DNA of 64,000 bases from Arthrobotrys musiformis (GCA_036971715.1 JAVHJL010000005.1:3224001-3288000), one strand, 5' to 3'. Shown: positions 13,034-24,482, counted from the stretch's first letter. Numbers and translations are program-made. The notes: generated by a model not told the origin, from the letters alone.

Positions 13034-14841
13034 GATTGCTCAAGGGCGGAAAGGAGGACAAAGAGAAGGCGGGGTGGAAACGGCGAGTACTTTTTGTAAA
13101 CATGCGGAGAAGATATAGAAGGTATAGATGAGCTATAGGTCTATGGAATAAGGCTTCAATATAGGTTGATGGAAGAGGGGTGGAGACTGCAATATTGACG
13201 CAGAGTGGCGGACAGCTGCATATTAATACTGAAAATTTGTAGAGCCCGGGTTGAACAAGTGATCCCTCCTGCATGCATGCAGCAGCAGCATTTGGTTTAC
13301 AAAATAATGCAATCCATCGCAGCGGGTATCTAGATTTTTTTCCTCGTCGGCATTCGATTGACGGCCGCAAAATCCAACACTCAATCCAGCTTGTACCTTC
13401 TTCACCCTTTCATGCCAGGCAAGCCAAGCGCTGGAACAACATGCTTCCCTGTTCACTATAGATTCTACAACTCTTTGCATGAGGTTTATTCTAGGTTCCT
13501 TTGAGTAGTAATATCTCATAACATTATAAATTTCCTTCAGAGTTTCATAATATATGAATGCAGACAACTAATTATAACGTCACACTGCCTAAGAATGCAT
13601 TGATACAACTAAGGAAGTTTGCGGGCCTTGCAATTGAGTGGCCCTGTATCCGTTTAATAAAGGCGAGTGTATAGCATCCATCTAAACCATAGCGTAGCGT
13701 TGGATATGGATGCAAAGATGTACGCGCGTACGTAGTAGCTAGAGATTTCTTTGGTTTTTTTTCCGTCTTTGATAGACCTAAGCTGAGAATGAGTAGACAG
13801 AGAACACAAACTTTTAGTGAGCCAAAGACAGCAAATTTAAAGTGCGATAGTTAAATCTAACAAAGGTTAGGCTGTCAATGCTATACTCTAGTACTACTAT
13901 AGCACCCCTGTAAATAGAAGCCTAGGTTCTTCCATTACAAAATCACCTGAACATCGAAACAACATCAAATCACCAAAGAATCTCCCCAAAAGTTGGAAGG
14001 GTAGGAATGGCGGCTAGGTTATTCAACGATATGCGGTAGTTTTCCTTGTTGGAATAATATTGTTTTAAATTATAAGGGACATATTGGTCTCGTTCCCAGA
14101 CGTCACAAAGGGGGCGGACATATTATAATGGTAACGAATCCAACATTTGGAGTTGGAAAAAAAGAAGAAGCTTCCTTGGCTTTTTGGCCGAGTTCCTCCT
14201 CCAGACTCCATCCCCCACCGGAACGAGACTCGCCTTTGAAGAATTTTTCTTTCTTTCAAGCTAGCACTTATTCGGATTCAGACTGATTTCAGAGCTTGTT
14301 GGATTTTTTAAATTCCCTGCGTTGTCGAGCTGGTTTATATCAGATCTAGATTGACTTGCGACGGGACTTGACATCATATATTCTTTGCCGATATTGAGAC
14401 TGAAGCCTACTTATCTTTCCTGTAATACCTATACTATTTTTTGAATTTCTCAAGGCTATATTATCAGTTATCCCCAATGCTCATCTGTGATCCATATCCT
14501 CCCAGAGACGTATTAATACGTATTCAAAGGTTTACGGAATCAATCATGCAGGCGGTATTAAAGACCTCATGGGTACTCCAACGACCTCAGCGCACGAGGT
14601 TAAATGCCCTCAAACACCGCCGCCCCGCAGATTTGGCTGAAATAACGTGGCTGCCGGGGAGCCTCGCACGTGTATCAGCCCAGTTCCAGCTACCCCAGTC
14701 TCTATCAGCCTCGACAAATTGATATATCGAGAGCCGAATTCTCGAACTTCAAGACCTGGATAGCTGAGGGTTCTAATCCCGACTACTGTCTATAAACCCC
14801 AGTATTTGAGAATACATAAAACCTCATATATCTTTTCAAAA
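13034..14841. other. Intergenic region between divergent secreted-protein genes
   Basis: Lies between the start of the minus-strand small secreted protein and the start of the plus-strand 727-residue protein, so it should contain both promoters. Short open frames here carry no motif. A CTTTC-rich stretch occurs near 14250. Nothing else is supported. Confidence 0.55.
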
Positions 14842-17025
14842 ATGTTGCCGTATTCCGTTCTACTCGCCCTCGCGGCCGTATTATACTCCACCCCCTCAAC
14901 AGCAATAAGCTACTCCATGATCTCTACAAAAGACATAATCGAAGACCCCAAAGACGCCCCCCCAAAAACATACGTCGAAACCCGCCCGATAGGCTGTACA
15001 CTAATGACCGACACGCCCATAACCCCCACCAATCCAACAGCCAATATTCGAGATCAAGGAAGCTGGGCGGGTATGTCCATGCACCAAGACACCTGGTCCC
15101 CGGAGGCGACATGGATAGGTTTCTGGGCTAGACGCGAGTGTAATCGGAATCTTCCATCACTAGTGATTCATTGGTACCCCCAAGGCGCGACGGATCAGGT
15201 ATTCGATGTCCGCAGGTTATTGGAGTATTTACCGCGGATGAGTGAGGGGGATTATAGGTATATGAGCTGGGGTGAGATGACGATTGTTCCTCAGGAGATA
15301 ATTGATAATGTTGCGCCGGGGGCTGTTGCTATTAGGGAGAAGAAGCCGAGTAGGGTGCTCGGATCGGAGGATCAGGCGTGGTATAGGGTTTATGAAGACG
15401 TTGTCAAAATCAAGACTAATCCTAGTGATCCTATGGAGGATGATCTTGCTGGGTATAGCACCCGCGGACAAGGAAGGGCGGGGAAGCAATTACATCTCAC
15501 CTTCAGGAATGAAGAGTTTACGAGAACGATAAATGGCCCAGGAGGGGAGTATTACCCGATACCGAGCGATCAACTCCAAAATGTGGATGAGATGGTGGAG
15601 GAACAACCTGCAGAGTTGGATGAGATAGGAGAAGAACTACCCCCAGCTCTGGATCAACAAGCCGGGATGGCCTCTAACTCACCTATCGAATCCGGCAGCG
15701 TAGTGGAGTCCTCGCAACGATCTTCACCGGGAATATTCCCAGACGCCACTGTTCTAATAAACGTAGAGATGGAGAGATCACCGCAAATCGACCAGGGAGG
15801 GGGAATGGAAGAGGAAGTCTACAACGCCCCAGACGCAACAGACACACAAGCTGGGCCAGGAAATGCCTTCGAACCCGCCGGTGAGAATACGGTAGAGACC
15901 CAGCTACAAGAGATACTACAACAAGAGGCAGATTTAAGCCAGCCCTCGATCACCGTTGACACCGTCCTGCAAACGATCGGTATCCCCATGGCCGATGTAG
16001 CGCGGTCGATAGAACTAACTGGTCCCAGCAATGCGGAGTGGTCAGTTCTGAACAGGATCGCTTTGCAGCGTTTGCAAATAGAGATGAACGGGTTAACACA
16101 GGTCGAAGCAATCGAGTTAGCGGGGCATCAAATATCTCAATGGGGGCCATTTTCTCTTGCAAATGCTTTGGGGGAGGTAAGGATCAGGCGAGAAGCAGGA
16201 GCGGGCACGCTCACGCCGGAAGCGGTTGAAGACTTGAGAGCGAGAACGATAAATGTTGCTGCGACTGAAGTCGAGGTCGCCAGGAAAGTCATTCGAGATG
16301 TTATCGCAAGGACAGCACCCGCAGGACAAACCCAGACGAGAATCCAGCCGTGGCCAGAATTTGAGAATACGCAGAGCGACAACGAGTTACTGGCAAATGT
16401 GGCCCCAATAAATAGTGCAAACAGCTTGGTGGAGTCACTTGGTTTGGATAATAATGCTCCCTCCCAAAACGGACGCCTTCCGGGAGGAGGTATCGAGATC
16501 GAAGAGGAGGGAGGAGAAGGCGAAGACTCGGATGACGTCTGGAGAAGTATCGTTGTCCACGGCCCCGTCTCAGAGGAAATAGAGGAAATACAAACCCTTA
16601 ACCCCGGTCAAATTATAAGCAACATGCGCACCCGTGTCGGCCAATTTCGACCAGGAGACGGTCCACCTTCAAGCAGTAGTTCCGAGGCGGAACCAGCCCT
16701 TAGCAGCGAGACCGAATCGTCCAGCGAGAAGCCTACTAGTGATTCATCGCCATACGCACCACAGGATTGGGAAGGAAGATCTCCGGGGCTCTCGAGTCCA
16801 CGCGGTTCCATCCAGGACCAGGAGGAATCTCTAGCTGATGCGTCTGACACTACTGAAGAGGAGGAGGAGGAGGAATATTTCCAATCCACAAGCCAAGAGG
16901 AGTCCGGCACGGAAGAATTCGAGCCATATTTCACCAGAAGCAGTGCCCACAACGCTGCTCCGGTCCGTGGTAATAGACGCGGCCGCCCTCGAAGGAACGC
17001 GAGAGGACGAGGCCAGGGTAAATAG
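14842..17025 (+). CDS. Large secreted protein with acidic Ser/Glu-rich C-terminal half
   Basis: A single exon of 727 residues starting at the ATG at 14842; the frame runs a little further upstream without an ATG. Residues 1-21 (MLPYSVLLALAAVLYSTPSTA) are a signal peptide. The first about 240 residues look globular, with paired cysteines (RPIGCTL and RRECNRN) and many aromatics. From about residue 250 onward the sequence is low-complexity, rich in Glu, Ser, Gln and Pro, including a run of seven Glu near residue 672. It ends in a strongly basic tail, RGRPRRNARGRGQGK. No known domain is recognised. The large change of composition between acidic stalk and basic tail is unusual for a secreted protein. 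It lies between two members of a small secreted-protein family, which suggests, but does not show, an extracellular role in the same setting. Confidence 0.75.
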   Translation: MLPYSVLLALAAVLYSTPSTAISYSMISTKDIIEDPKDAPPKTYVETRPIGCTLMTDTPITPTNPTANIRDQGSWAGMSMHQDTWSPEATWIGFWARRECNRNLPSLVIHWYPQGATDQVFDVRRLLEYLPRMSEGDYRYMSWGEMTIVPQEIIDNVAPGAVAIREKKPSRVLGSEDQAWYRVYEDVVKIKTNPSDPMEDDLAGYSTRGQGRAGKQLHLTFRNEEFTRTINGPGGEYYPIPSDQLQNVDEMVEEQPAELDEIGEELPPALDQQAGMASNSPIESGSVVESSQRSSPGIFPDATVLINVEMERSPQIDQGGGMEEEVYNAPDATDTQAGPGNAFEPAGENTVETQLQEILQQEADLSQPSITVDTVLQTIGIPMADVARSIELTGPSNAEWSVLNRIALQRLQIEMNGLTQVEAIELAGHQISQWGPFSLANALGEVRIRREAGAGTLTPEAVEDLRARTINVAATEVEVARKVIRDVIARTAPAGQTQTRIQPWPEFENTQSDNELLANVAPINSANSLVESLGLDNNAPSQNGRLPGGGIEIEEEGGEGEDSDDVWRSIVVHGPVSEEIEEIQTLNPGQIISNMRTRVGQFRPGDGPPSSSSSEAEPALSSETESSSEKPTSDSSPYAPQDWEGRSPGLSSPRGSIQDQEESLADASDTTEEEEEEEYFQSTSQEESGTEEFEPYFTRSSAHNAAPVRGNRRGRPRRNARGRGQGK

Positions 17026-17132
17026 ATAGCGTAGTAACAGGTCTAGATCTAGAATAAATGAAAATTATAGCAATAACACCCACTGCACCCCCATTTGCGC
17101 TAGTCTAGACGTTCTAAGTTTATATCATCCCT

Positions 17133-17964
17133 TTAATACTCTTCCCAAATCTCCTTCCTCCAGCCCTCTGTTAACCGCTCGTCACCGCCGTACTTCTGCT
17201 GCCACTCCACGAACCCCCCATCCAGCACATAAACCTCCTGATCCACCTTCTTGCCCACATTTTTGAATAACAATTCGTCCTCCTCGCTACTAGCAACCCT
17301 TTTCCTTGCTTCCAAAGCCTTCTTCTCCCTGACGTACTTCAACGCCGCAGAAGGGCCCCGTTGTTGAGATAATGCGCAGTGAAAGACGACTTTATCATGA
17401 TCTTTCAATTCCTCAATCAAACTATCCAACCTCGTAGAAAAAGTCGAAGATGGACGGTGCAAACAGCCCAATAGGTGGCCGCCAATGTAGTCTGTACGCC
17501 GTATTAGCCCCCCAATACCCAGACGGTGGTTTCGAGTCGGTAATATACTCACCGGAATCTCTAACATCAACGATAGCAATTTTCTCCGGCTTCGCCGCGC
17601 CAACGGAGCCTTCCGCGGCCGTCTCCTGCGACTTGGTTTTCAATAACTGCTCCGCCAGTTCATCCCTTCCGATCCTTTTCAGGTCGGAAATCGAAACAAC
17701 CTCCATCTTCGGTTCTTGTGGACTGCTCCTGTTGGGATTTGCACTGACTTCCTGGACCGACGGGGTTGTGGTCTTTACGGTCTGGCGTGCAGGATTCAAG
17801 TCCAACTTTTGGCTGTTCCACCGATGCATGTGGTGACGGGTGAAGGAGTGGGGTGGGAAATCGAAATGGCGAAATGCCGTCACGTGAGTGGGGTGTATGC
17901 AGCGGGGGATGCGGTGGGAAATACGGTGGGAAAGTGTAAGCGAAGCGGCTCTTTGTGAGAACAT
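17133..17964 (-). CDS. Rhodanese-domain Cdc25/arsenate-reductase-like phosphatase
   Basis: Two exons, 17553-17964 and 17133-17491, joined over a 61-base intron (GTGAGT...ACAG) to give 256 residues. The C-terminal rhodanese domain (from about residue 90) has VDVRDSDYIGGH and the catalytic loop HCALSQQRGP at residues 175-184, a CX5R phosphatase-type loop (Cys176, Arg182) like that of plant CDC25/ACR2 and yeast Ych1. Known family members reduce arsenate or dephosphorylate small phosphoesters. The first about 80 residues are rich in Arg, His and Ser without acidic residues, which would fit mitochondrial import; an internal Met before EVVSISDL could give a shorter cytosolic form. The splice join falls inside the rhodanese core, and the joined sequence matches the family while the unspliced one does not. 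Confidence 0.85.
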
Positions 17965-19123
17965 TTCTCTTGATCCTTTTTTTTGCTAAACTTTCACTAG
18001 GCCGCACAGATGTAAACCCGCATGCTCGAATGTGTCTGAATTGAGGACCGCTGGAGTTCGTCCCCGCCGAGCTCGAGGGCGCCGTAAACCTATAAACCTG
18101 TGTGAGAAGGCCTACATGCAACGCCTTCAGGATAATGTCCGGGTTCGAAGGTGTAGATACCCGTACTTTTACGCCCACACGTGCGAGCGCGTTCAAATTG
18201 AAGACCAGCCAGCCCTGCTCGTAGCTCCAACTATAATGAAAACATCGAGGCCACCTTCGCAATCCCGTCGACCAGCTGCCAGATGTGGTATTTTGACCCC
18301 GCAACACGGCCCAACACTAACTATCGAAACACCCAACTGGACAAGAACCATTTAGCGCCCTCGAAGAGTACGTACTGGCCTTCTGAAGGCGAGAAAAGTA
18401 TACCGCATGAATATCAAGCAGAGCAATAAGTAACCAGGGGTATTGGGAAGTTGTATTGTTTAATTAGTCGTTGGTTCATTAATCCAGTGTTCAAATACCA
18501 ACGGTGGACCTTGTCTCGAGATCTCGTGTGGGCGGCGGACCCGTGGTATAGATGTATACGCATAATATACGGCAAATACAATCAGTATTTGGAATCCGGA
18601 CCACGATGAAACGACTTAATTCCACGTATTACCATCGATTGAAATTGTTTGTTACAACGGCAGCTCACATGTGGCACGCAAGCGGAAAAGGTAAAACCAG
18701 AAGCGCTTTGTAGGCAATATAAACTGCATAATTTTGATAACATATGTCTTTTAAGACTATCTACGACGCGGAAGGGGGTATTGGAGATAACTTCCCACCA
18801 CAGTCTATATCTGCTTCACCGTGTAGGACTACAGGAGTTCTAAAACGTAATGGAGTACTTGTTGGTCCCAACCACCCCGTCCATGCAGGAAGAAGCAGGG
18901 AGAGGACAGTGAGAAAAAGGCCAAAGAGGTATGGTCTGGGAATATATTAATTGATGCTGAACCCGAGCCTTTGGGATAGCCCTATACCTTCATTGCCCAA
19001 GCCCCACTCGCTGCATTCTTCACCCTCCCTGATACATCAATATCTATATTGATATCTATATATTTAAAATATCATCCCGCAGAGCTTGCTATACACACCT
19101 CGCTTAAATATATATTAACAGCC
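17965..19123. other. Intergenic region between divergent genes
   Basis: Between the rhodanese gene (minus) and small secreted-protein gene B (plus); contains both promoters. AT-rich TATATT steps lie within 100 bases upstream of the ATG at 19124. Open frames here are short and without motifs. Confidence 0.55.
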
Positions 19124-19546
19124 ATGAAGCTCTCCACCATCCTTTCTGCCGTCACCGTCGCAAGCACGGCGCTCCTCCACGTATCCGCCAGCATTCCCTT
19201 CGAGAAACTTGACCGCCGCGTCCGTCAGGGAATCGATCCTAATGATATAATGAAAGGGATCAAAGGAGACGGATACTCCGATTGGGCGGTGGTGGTCAAC
19301 TGTAGCCTGGCGGTCTGGCTCTGCTGGGGGTGTACTAGCACCGAGGCTTGGGTTTGGGTCGGTGGGAGTCGAGCGAGGGCGTGCACTATTCTATGGTCTC
19401 CGCCGGAGGCTGCGCGGTATAGTTCTTGGTTTGAACTTGTTGGGGATGGGGGTGCGCAGAATTGGTGGCAGATGAATTGGAATCGGGATGGGAAGAAGTT
19501 GTGTCGGACGGAGAGTTGTGACTATAAGTTCCCGGATGACAAGTAG
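19124..19546 (+). CDS. Small secreted protein, family member B
   Basis: A single exon of 140 residues. It opens with a signal peptide (MKLSTILSAVTVASTALLHV, then SA). The frame is open further upstream, but the ATG at 19124 directly precedes the signal peptide and has GCC before it. The mature part shares three blocks, in order, with the protein at 12590-13033: RQGIDPNDIM, GYSDWAVVVNC and GDGGAQNWWQMNW with LC following. The middle segment (WLCWGCTSTEAWVWVGG) differs strongly from its paralog and is Trp-rich. No domain is recognised. Secretion is well supported; function unknown. Confidence 0.7.
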   Translation: MKLSTILSAVTVASTALLHVSASIPFEKLDRRVRQGIDPNDIMKGIKGDGYSDWAVVVNCSLAVWLCWGCTSTEAWVWVGGSRARACTILWSPPEAARYSSWFELVGDGGAQNWWQMNWNRDGKKLCRTESCDYKFPDDK

Positions 19547-19909
19547 TTGACGGCAAATTGGTTCATTGGGTGGGGCTTTATTTCATCTTGTCCGGTTAGG
19601 TCTATCACTGAGGTTCTCTTGTCTTCTTTTCTTCTTCTCCCCCGGGCCCCCGGTTCTGTGGTTAGTCTTTCGTGTCTTCTTAAGTGCTATTTCGAGTTCA
19701 AGGCGGCCCTTTTGCACCTGTTCTAAGGCGTTAAATTTGCATGTATATACTTTCTGTTTATAAACTGGCGTTTAGGAGCCGTCAATTAATGGCCTGGGGT
19801 CATATATAACCGTCTAACCAAACTTGCATTCGCCGTTATCGTACAACTATAGTTACACTCTATATATCCCGGCGGACGGGATGAGTTAGAGAGCTTAATC
19901 TAAAAGAGA
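19547..19909. other. Short region between converging genes
   Basis: Holds the 3' ends of small secreted-protein gene B (plus) and the LCP5-like gene (minus). Pyrimidine-rich in its first half. No gene seen. Confidence 0.6.
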
Positions 19910-21088
19910 CTAACCCCTCCTCCTCCTATCCCTATCAACTACCTTCCTCCTCTTCTCAAACCTCTCGCCGATCCTAGCCTCTCCCTCAACATCAGCACCC
20001 CTCTTCCTACTCCTGGCCAACATACCACCCCCATCCTTCCTCTTCGTCAACCTCTCAATCCTATCCAGCCCCATACCCTTCTCCAAACTACCCCAATCCT
20101 CACCGCCCCACTCCCTACCCCTCCCAGCCTCCCGCCTACTCTTCTCCCTCTTCTCTTTCTTGGATAGACTGGGCAATCTGACAAAGTTGGATTCTTCGTA
20201 ATCCCTTCTCTCGCGCTCTTCCTCCCTTTCTCGCGCGGTCTTGGTACGTCCCAGCCTTCCGACGTTGGAACCAATGCTCGGTTCAGCGATCGGAGCCGCA
20301 CCAGGCATGGAGGCGAGGTATTCGTCTATCACCCTGGCCTTCTGTTTCCTCTCCCCGCCTCTGGGTTTCGCATCCGGATCGTAGTTTTCATTCGGAGTCG
20401 CCGAGGGCATGACTACCGGATTCAACTTTGGTGGTTTGTAGATTCCCTCTTTACCTTTCTCCGATTTGGAGGGTAGTCCCTCCGCCGCGGGTTTTGAGAG
20501 GGAAGAAGGGTTCGGACGGTAGCTTAGTGCGTTTTTGAGGGATGCCGTTACGGGTGCTGAGGTCTTTCGTGGTTTCGAGTCGTCTGAGTCGTAGTTTAGT
20601 GTTTTTGGCAGGTCGGTGTCTGATTCTGAGGTTATTTCTTCATCTGAGTCGATTTCCTCATCATCTTCATCTTCACTGCCGTCTTCATCACCGTCATCTT
20701 CGGATGATGATGCCTCCTCTTTCGCATTTTCCAATCTTATTTTTTCCCTTTCCCATTCACTCGCCGCCTTTAACACCTTTTCAACCTGGTACTTTAGTTT
20801 ATTCTCACAAGGCTTCACACCCTTCTCCAACCACAGCCGTAATGTGGCGAGGGTACCCAATAACTCCTCAGCATCGGTATCAACACCTCCCAACGACCGG
20901 TTTTTGATCCGAAAGAGCAGGAGGTACGATAGATGATGTAGATACGATAGGAAGATATCGTTTTTTATATCCAGCAGCGAGAGACCCGATTGTGGTGGTG
21001 CAACGGGGAGGGAGGCGGCGGTGGAGGTTAGCGAGGTGGTGAGGGTTGATAATAGCGTCGCCAACGATGGCGGGGTTGCTACTGCCAT
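19910..21088 (-). CDS. LCP5: Lcp5/neuroguidin-type ribosome biogenesis factor (Sas10/C1D family)
   Basis: A single exon of 392 residues. The first about 110 residues are helical (LLDIKNDIFLSYLHHLSYLL, then LRLWLEKGVKPCENKLKYQV), which is the Sas10/Utp3/C1D fold. An acidic Asp/Glu/Ser stretch follows at about 120-160. Then come the family's short conserved blocks: LSYRPNPSSL, YKPPKLNPVVMP, RVIDEYLASMPGAAPIAEPS and YEESNFVRLP. The C-terminus is very basic and ends RDRRRRG, with nuclear or nucleolar localisation signals. Known members bind U3 snoRNP in the small-subunit processome and are needed for 18S rRNA maturation. Length fits the family. The gene is close to, and in the same direction as, UBC7; no functional link is implied. 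Confidence 0.85.
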   Translation of the reverse strand: MAVATPPSLATLLSTLTTSLTSTAASLPVAPPQSGLSLLDIKNDIFLSYLHHLSYLLLFRIKNRSLGGVDTDAEELLGTLATLRLWLEKGVKPCENKLKYQVEKVLKAASEWEREKIRLENAKEEASSSEDDGDEDGSEDEDDEEIDSDEEITSESDTDLPKTLNYDSDDSKPRKTSAPVTASLKNALSYRPNPSSLSKPAAEGLPSKSEKGKEGIYKPPKLNPVVMPSATPNENYDPDAKPRGGERKQKARVIDEYLASMPGAAPIAEPSIGSNVGRLGRTKTAREREEERERRDYEESNFVRLPSLSKKEKREKSRREAGRGREWGGEDWGSLEKGMGLDRIERLTKRKDGGGMLARSRKRGADVEGEARIGERFEKRRKVVDRDRRRRG

Positions 21089-22068
21089 CTTGATATTTGC
21101 GATGTGTGGGTATTTTTTCGCTGGAAGACTTTTTTAAGGTTGTTGTCGCAAAGAGTGAAAATTTCTGGGAGAAGAGGAAAATGAAAGTTTAGCGCGACTC
21201 GGGTATAAGCATTATCTACGACTCGGATATAGCTTTATATCCGACTGCCACCTTGGTACTCCTCGCCGCTCATTACATAAGAACAGCGAAATGCCCAGCA
21301 TGGCAGATGATCATACTCTACATCCAGAGCACATCCGTCGCGCAATACACCACCACTACTCAGCGCAATTTCACAGCGAGCGTATTAAAGTCGTATAACA
21401 TAATCCAATTCTTCGCAAGATCTGTATACGTCATTTTCACCACATTGACTATATAGGTATCCGTTCCGACCAAAACTATGGACTCCCCGAACAAAAGGAA
21501 AGACTGATACCACAGTCGCCGAAAATTCCACACACCATTCCGCCCCGCCGATCCGACACCGGCCCTGAAAAACCCGTACCCGTACCCGTACCCAGAAAAA
21601 CTGAAATAGTCACCAGAGGAACCCAACTCCGTCTAACCAACGAATAGGAGAGGGAGGAAGGGGAGAGAATATGCCATGGATAAAAGCACAATCAAGATAT
21701 ATGATAAGGATGCCCCTGCAAATAGACAAAGAACCAAGAGGGAGAAGAGAAGGGTCATAACAACGAAACCACAAGGTATCCTGAGATTGAGAGGTGATGA
21801 GAGCGAGAACAAAGGAAAAACAGAAGGAAAAACAGAAAGAATAACTCCGAGGTTGGATGAGGCTAAGGGCAGAAGAGAGGAAGAAAAGTTAAGCAGAGGT
21901 AGAACCACAGGAGCAGGAAACGTAATACTAGCGGACGTAAGAAAAGTGTATGGAAGAGGTCGCGCCTGCTAGAGATATAGCGATAGTATATGCAGACCAA
22001 TCTACCAGGTAACAGAAATCGGCACCAAGGTCTGATGCCTAGATCAAGAGCAAGATATGGCCTATTTA
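21089..22068. other. Region between LCP5-like and UBC7 genes
   Basis: Should hold the LCP5 promoter and the UBC7 3' end. Open frames at 21676-21972 (plus, very basic) and 21633-21908 (minus, hydrophobic) overlap each other, and neither has a recognisable motif, so I do not call them. A pentanucleotide-like GTACCC repeat lies near 21575-21592. Confidence 0.5.
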
Positions 22069-22832
22069 TCATGCCTCCAAGCTATCTCGAACACACCTTC
22101 GGACTTTCTTCTTGAATTCCGCCGGGTTTTCTCGCCACATCTTAGCAGCATCAATATTCGCCGGCGACTCGTCGTTTGGCGAAGAGAGCATGCTGAGGAC
22201 GCTGACGAGGATGGTCTCGGGAGTATGGACGGGAAGCCAGCGCTCAGCGGCGGATTCGTAGCCGTACCTAGCAGCAACAAAAGTTCAGTCAGAAGTTGTC
22301 TTAATTATCGACGAAAGAATGGGTGGGTGTATCGTACTTGTCTTCCTCCGGTGGGTGGAGGATGGAGATGCAGACCTTGCCCTCAGGATAGACTAATATT
22401 ATTGATACGGTGTCAGTTTCAGTTTCAGGCATTATGTGGAACGTATGAGATAGAAGGCAGACATACTGTTTGGGTGCCAAATCGGAGTCTCAAACTTCAT
22501 TTCAGGCGGTAATAGCGGATATTCCTTTGGGAACGACAGTCTCGCCTTGAAGAATCCACCTAATACGAATCGCGAACACATCGTCAGTATTTTGGATCCT
22601 TCCGACAGCTTAACAGCTCATCATGGATGCCTGTTTTTTTTGTTTTGGTTTCGAGGCTGGGGTCAATGGTACCTCCATAGTGCTTCACATCATCGGAGAC
22701 CATCAACATGACCTCCCATTCGTAGATGTTGTCATTGTAAAGACCACAGCTGATGCCTGGGATGTCTTTATTGTTCTGCATCTCCTTCAGCTGACGCTTG
22801 AGGAGGTTGGCTGAGGCGGGGGCGGACGACAT
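22069..22832 (-). CDS. UBC7: Ubiquitin-conjugating enzyme E2 of the UBC7/UBE2G type
   Basis: Four exons, 22673-22832, 22467-22559, 22338-22392 and 22069-22267, encode 168 residues, close to the 165 of yeast Ubc7. The E2 core is complete: IYEWEVMLMVSDD, FFKARLSFPKEYPLLPP, the HPN motif at residues 82-84, and the catalytic Cys at about residue 92 in PEGKVCISILHPP. The acidic insertion after the active site (HPPEEDKYGYESAAERW) is diagnostic of the UBC7/UBE2G class. The C-terminal helices end RRCVRDSLEA. Known members work with membrane E3 ligases at the endoplasmic reticulum to ubiquitinate misfolded proteins (ERAD). All three joins keep the frame, and one intron has the less usual donor GTACCA. 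Confidence 0.93.
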
Positions 22833-24482
22833 CTTCTGGGAGTTTCGGGTATCCACGAACGGTTGGTCGAATGCCTTTTCCGAGATCTAGAAGTCGATGA
22901 AGTTGTAGAAATGAAAACGGGCGTGTTCTGGATTCCAAAGAACGTTGATGGGAGAGGTTGATATCTCGGGGTGGGCGGAGATGAGGTTCTTGTTTTTTTG
23001 TATTTTCTTAGTTGGAGGGGCGAAGAAGAGAGTAGAAGAAGGAAGCTGGGGGGTTGGCAGATGAGCCAGACAGGTAACAAGCTAAGCAATCCTTAGTCAC
23101 TGTGTTGGTTCGTGCGTTGACCCCCTTGACACCTCACACATCTGCATTGCGTCCCTTGCTTCCCAGGTCCGGCCAGGTCCAGGCCTCAATTGCAAGTGCT
23201 AGTTACCCGCCCATAGAAACTCTCGATGCTTCAAAGTCCAAGCTTCTTGTAGTTAGTAAAGTACAAGAAGAGCATTGAGAATACTTATTATTACTGCCCG
23301 TTATCTACTTCGAGCACGATTTGGGGACCGAGCCCTATCAGAATTGTACCCAAATGAGTCAGTTTGCTGTTCATCGCCACGACTGCCTAACGAAGCTAAA
23401 GTCGTTGAGTCTGTCTTAAAATTAAGCATTCGGATTCGAGACTTCATGCAGCTGGGAGCCTTTGGCTTGAGGAACGAGTAGTTGAATATAAATATGGCGC
23501 TTACTTCAGCTGTTGGTTTCCCTGTCACGTCCGTATGCGATGCGATGCGATGCGATATACAATTTATATTTAATAATAGAACCCGGCCCGGTTGGAGTTT
23601 GCTGTTCCCCTCTCGAGTATATACACCACGACCTGCCCTCTCCTATACACCAATTATAGAGGATACCATCACGCTGGTAACGTTATAGCAGTTGACTTCC
23701 AGGTACCCATACCCATACTACTGGTGCTAGCACTGTGCGGTATATACCAGTATACGTATACAGAGTAGCACGGCGCCAGGTAAGCTTCAGACGACGGCCA
23801 GGGCGGGAAGCTTAGGCCTATGAGGCCAAGCTAAGATCTCGAGCTAGCAAGCCGGCCCATATCTGGCGCACTTAACCTGTCGTTTCCTTGGTGGTTTACC
23901 CGCTAGATCCCAGCCTCCTGCATGACCCATTGCATACATACACACACTACCATACTCTAAATTTGCGACTCGGCCAGGTGCAGTGACATTGCATAGCAGC
24001 GCTTTGGTCATACGGACTTTTCCCTTCAGACGTCTCGGCCAGAAAGACTGCCGTTCTCGCTGAATTGAATCTTGGTTACAAAGTACCGTGGTACCTGTAC
24101 CCATATGCTGATTGCCCCTCCGGTTCGAATTCCGGCTGCCGCTTGAACGGCTCATCGTTCTCTCGTTCTGTCCAGCTGTCTGTTTGCGAGCCTCACAGCG
24201 CCAAGACCGGCTGCCGGGAAATTCCAACGCTCTCAACACAGCTTCCCTCAGACGCAACAACAACCTTCTAACTCCCCACCCAGGTACTTCACCCTCTCGT
24301 ATCCTCTATCTTTCATCTCTAGCTCTGTTCTCATCGCCTTTCGAGGGCTCGGGCCGGCTTTGGCTCTCGAATACCATTATATATATATATTGAACGTCAG
24401 ACAACAGTGGAAAGATCAAAGAAGGGCTAATATATAGCAGGAAGCTTCAGAGCAGCACATCGATATCGAATTCATCAGCAAG
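22833..24482. other. Intergenic region between divergent genes
   Basis: Contains the promoters of UBC7 (minus) and the F-box gene at 24483 (plus). Short open frames only. A TGCGA tandem repeat lies at 23536-23555 and a TATATA stretch at about 24378-24390, some 95 bases before the F-box start. Confidence 0.55.
23536..23555. repeat. Four tandem copies of TGCGA
   Basis: A perfect pentanucleotide repeat, four units, within a non-coding region. Too short to infer a role; it could vary in copy number among strains. Confidence 0.85.

Noticed and set aside
14441..14722. Frame of 93 codons upstream of the 727-residue protein
   Set aside because: No ATG at a sensible place, no motif, and it lies in the expected promoter.
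21633..21972. Overlapping basic (plus) and hydrophobic (minus) frames between LCP5 and UBC7
   Set aside because: Purine-rich composition explains both; no motif, no splice structure, and they cannot both be coding.
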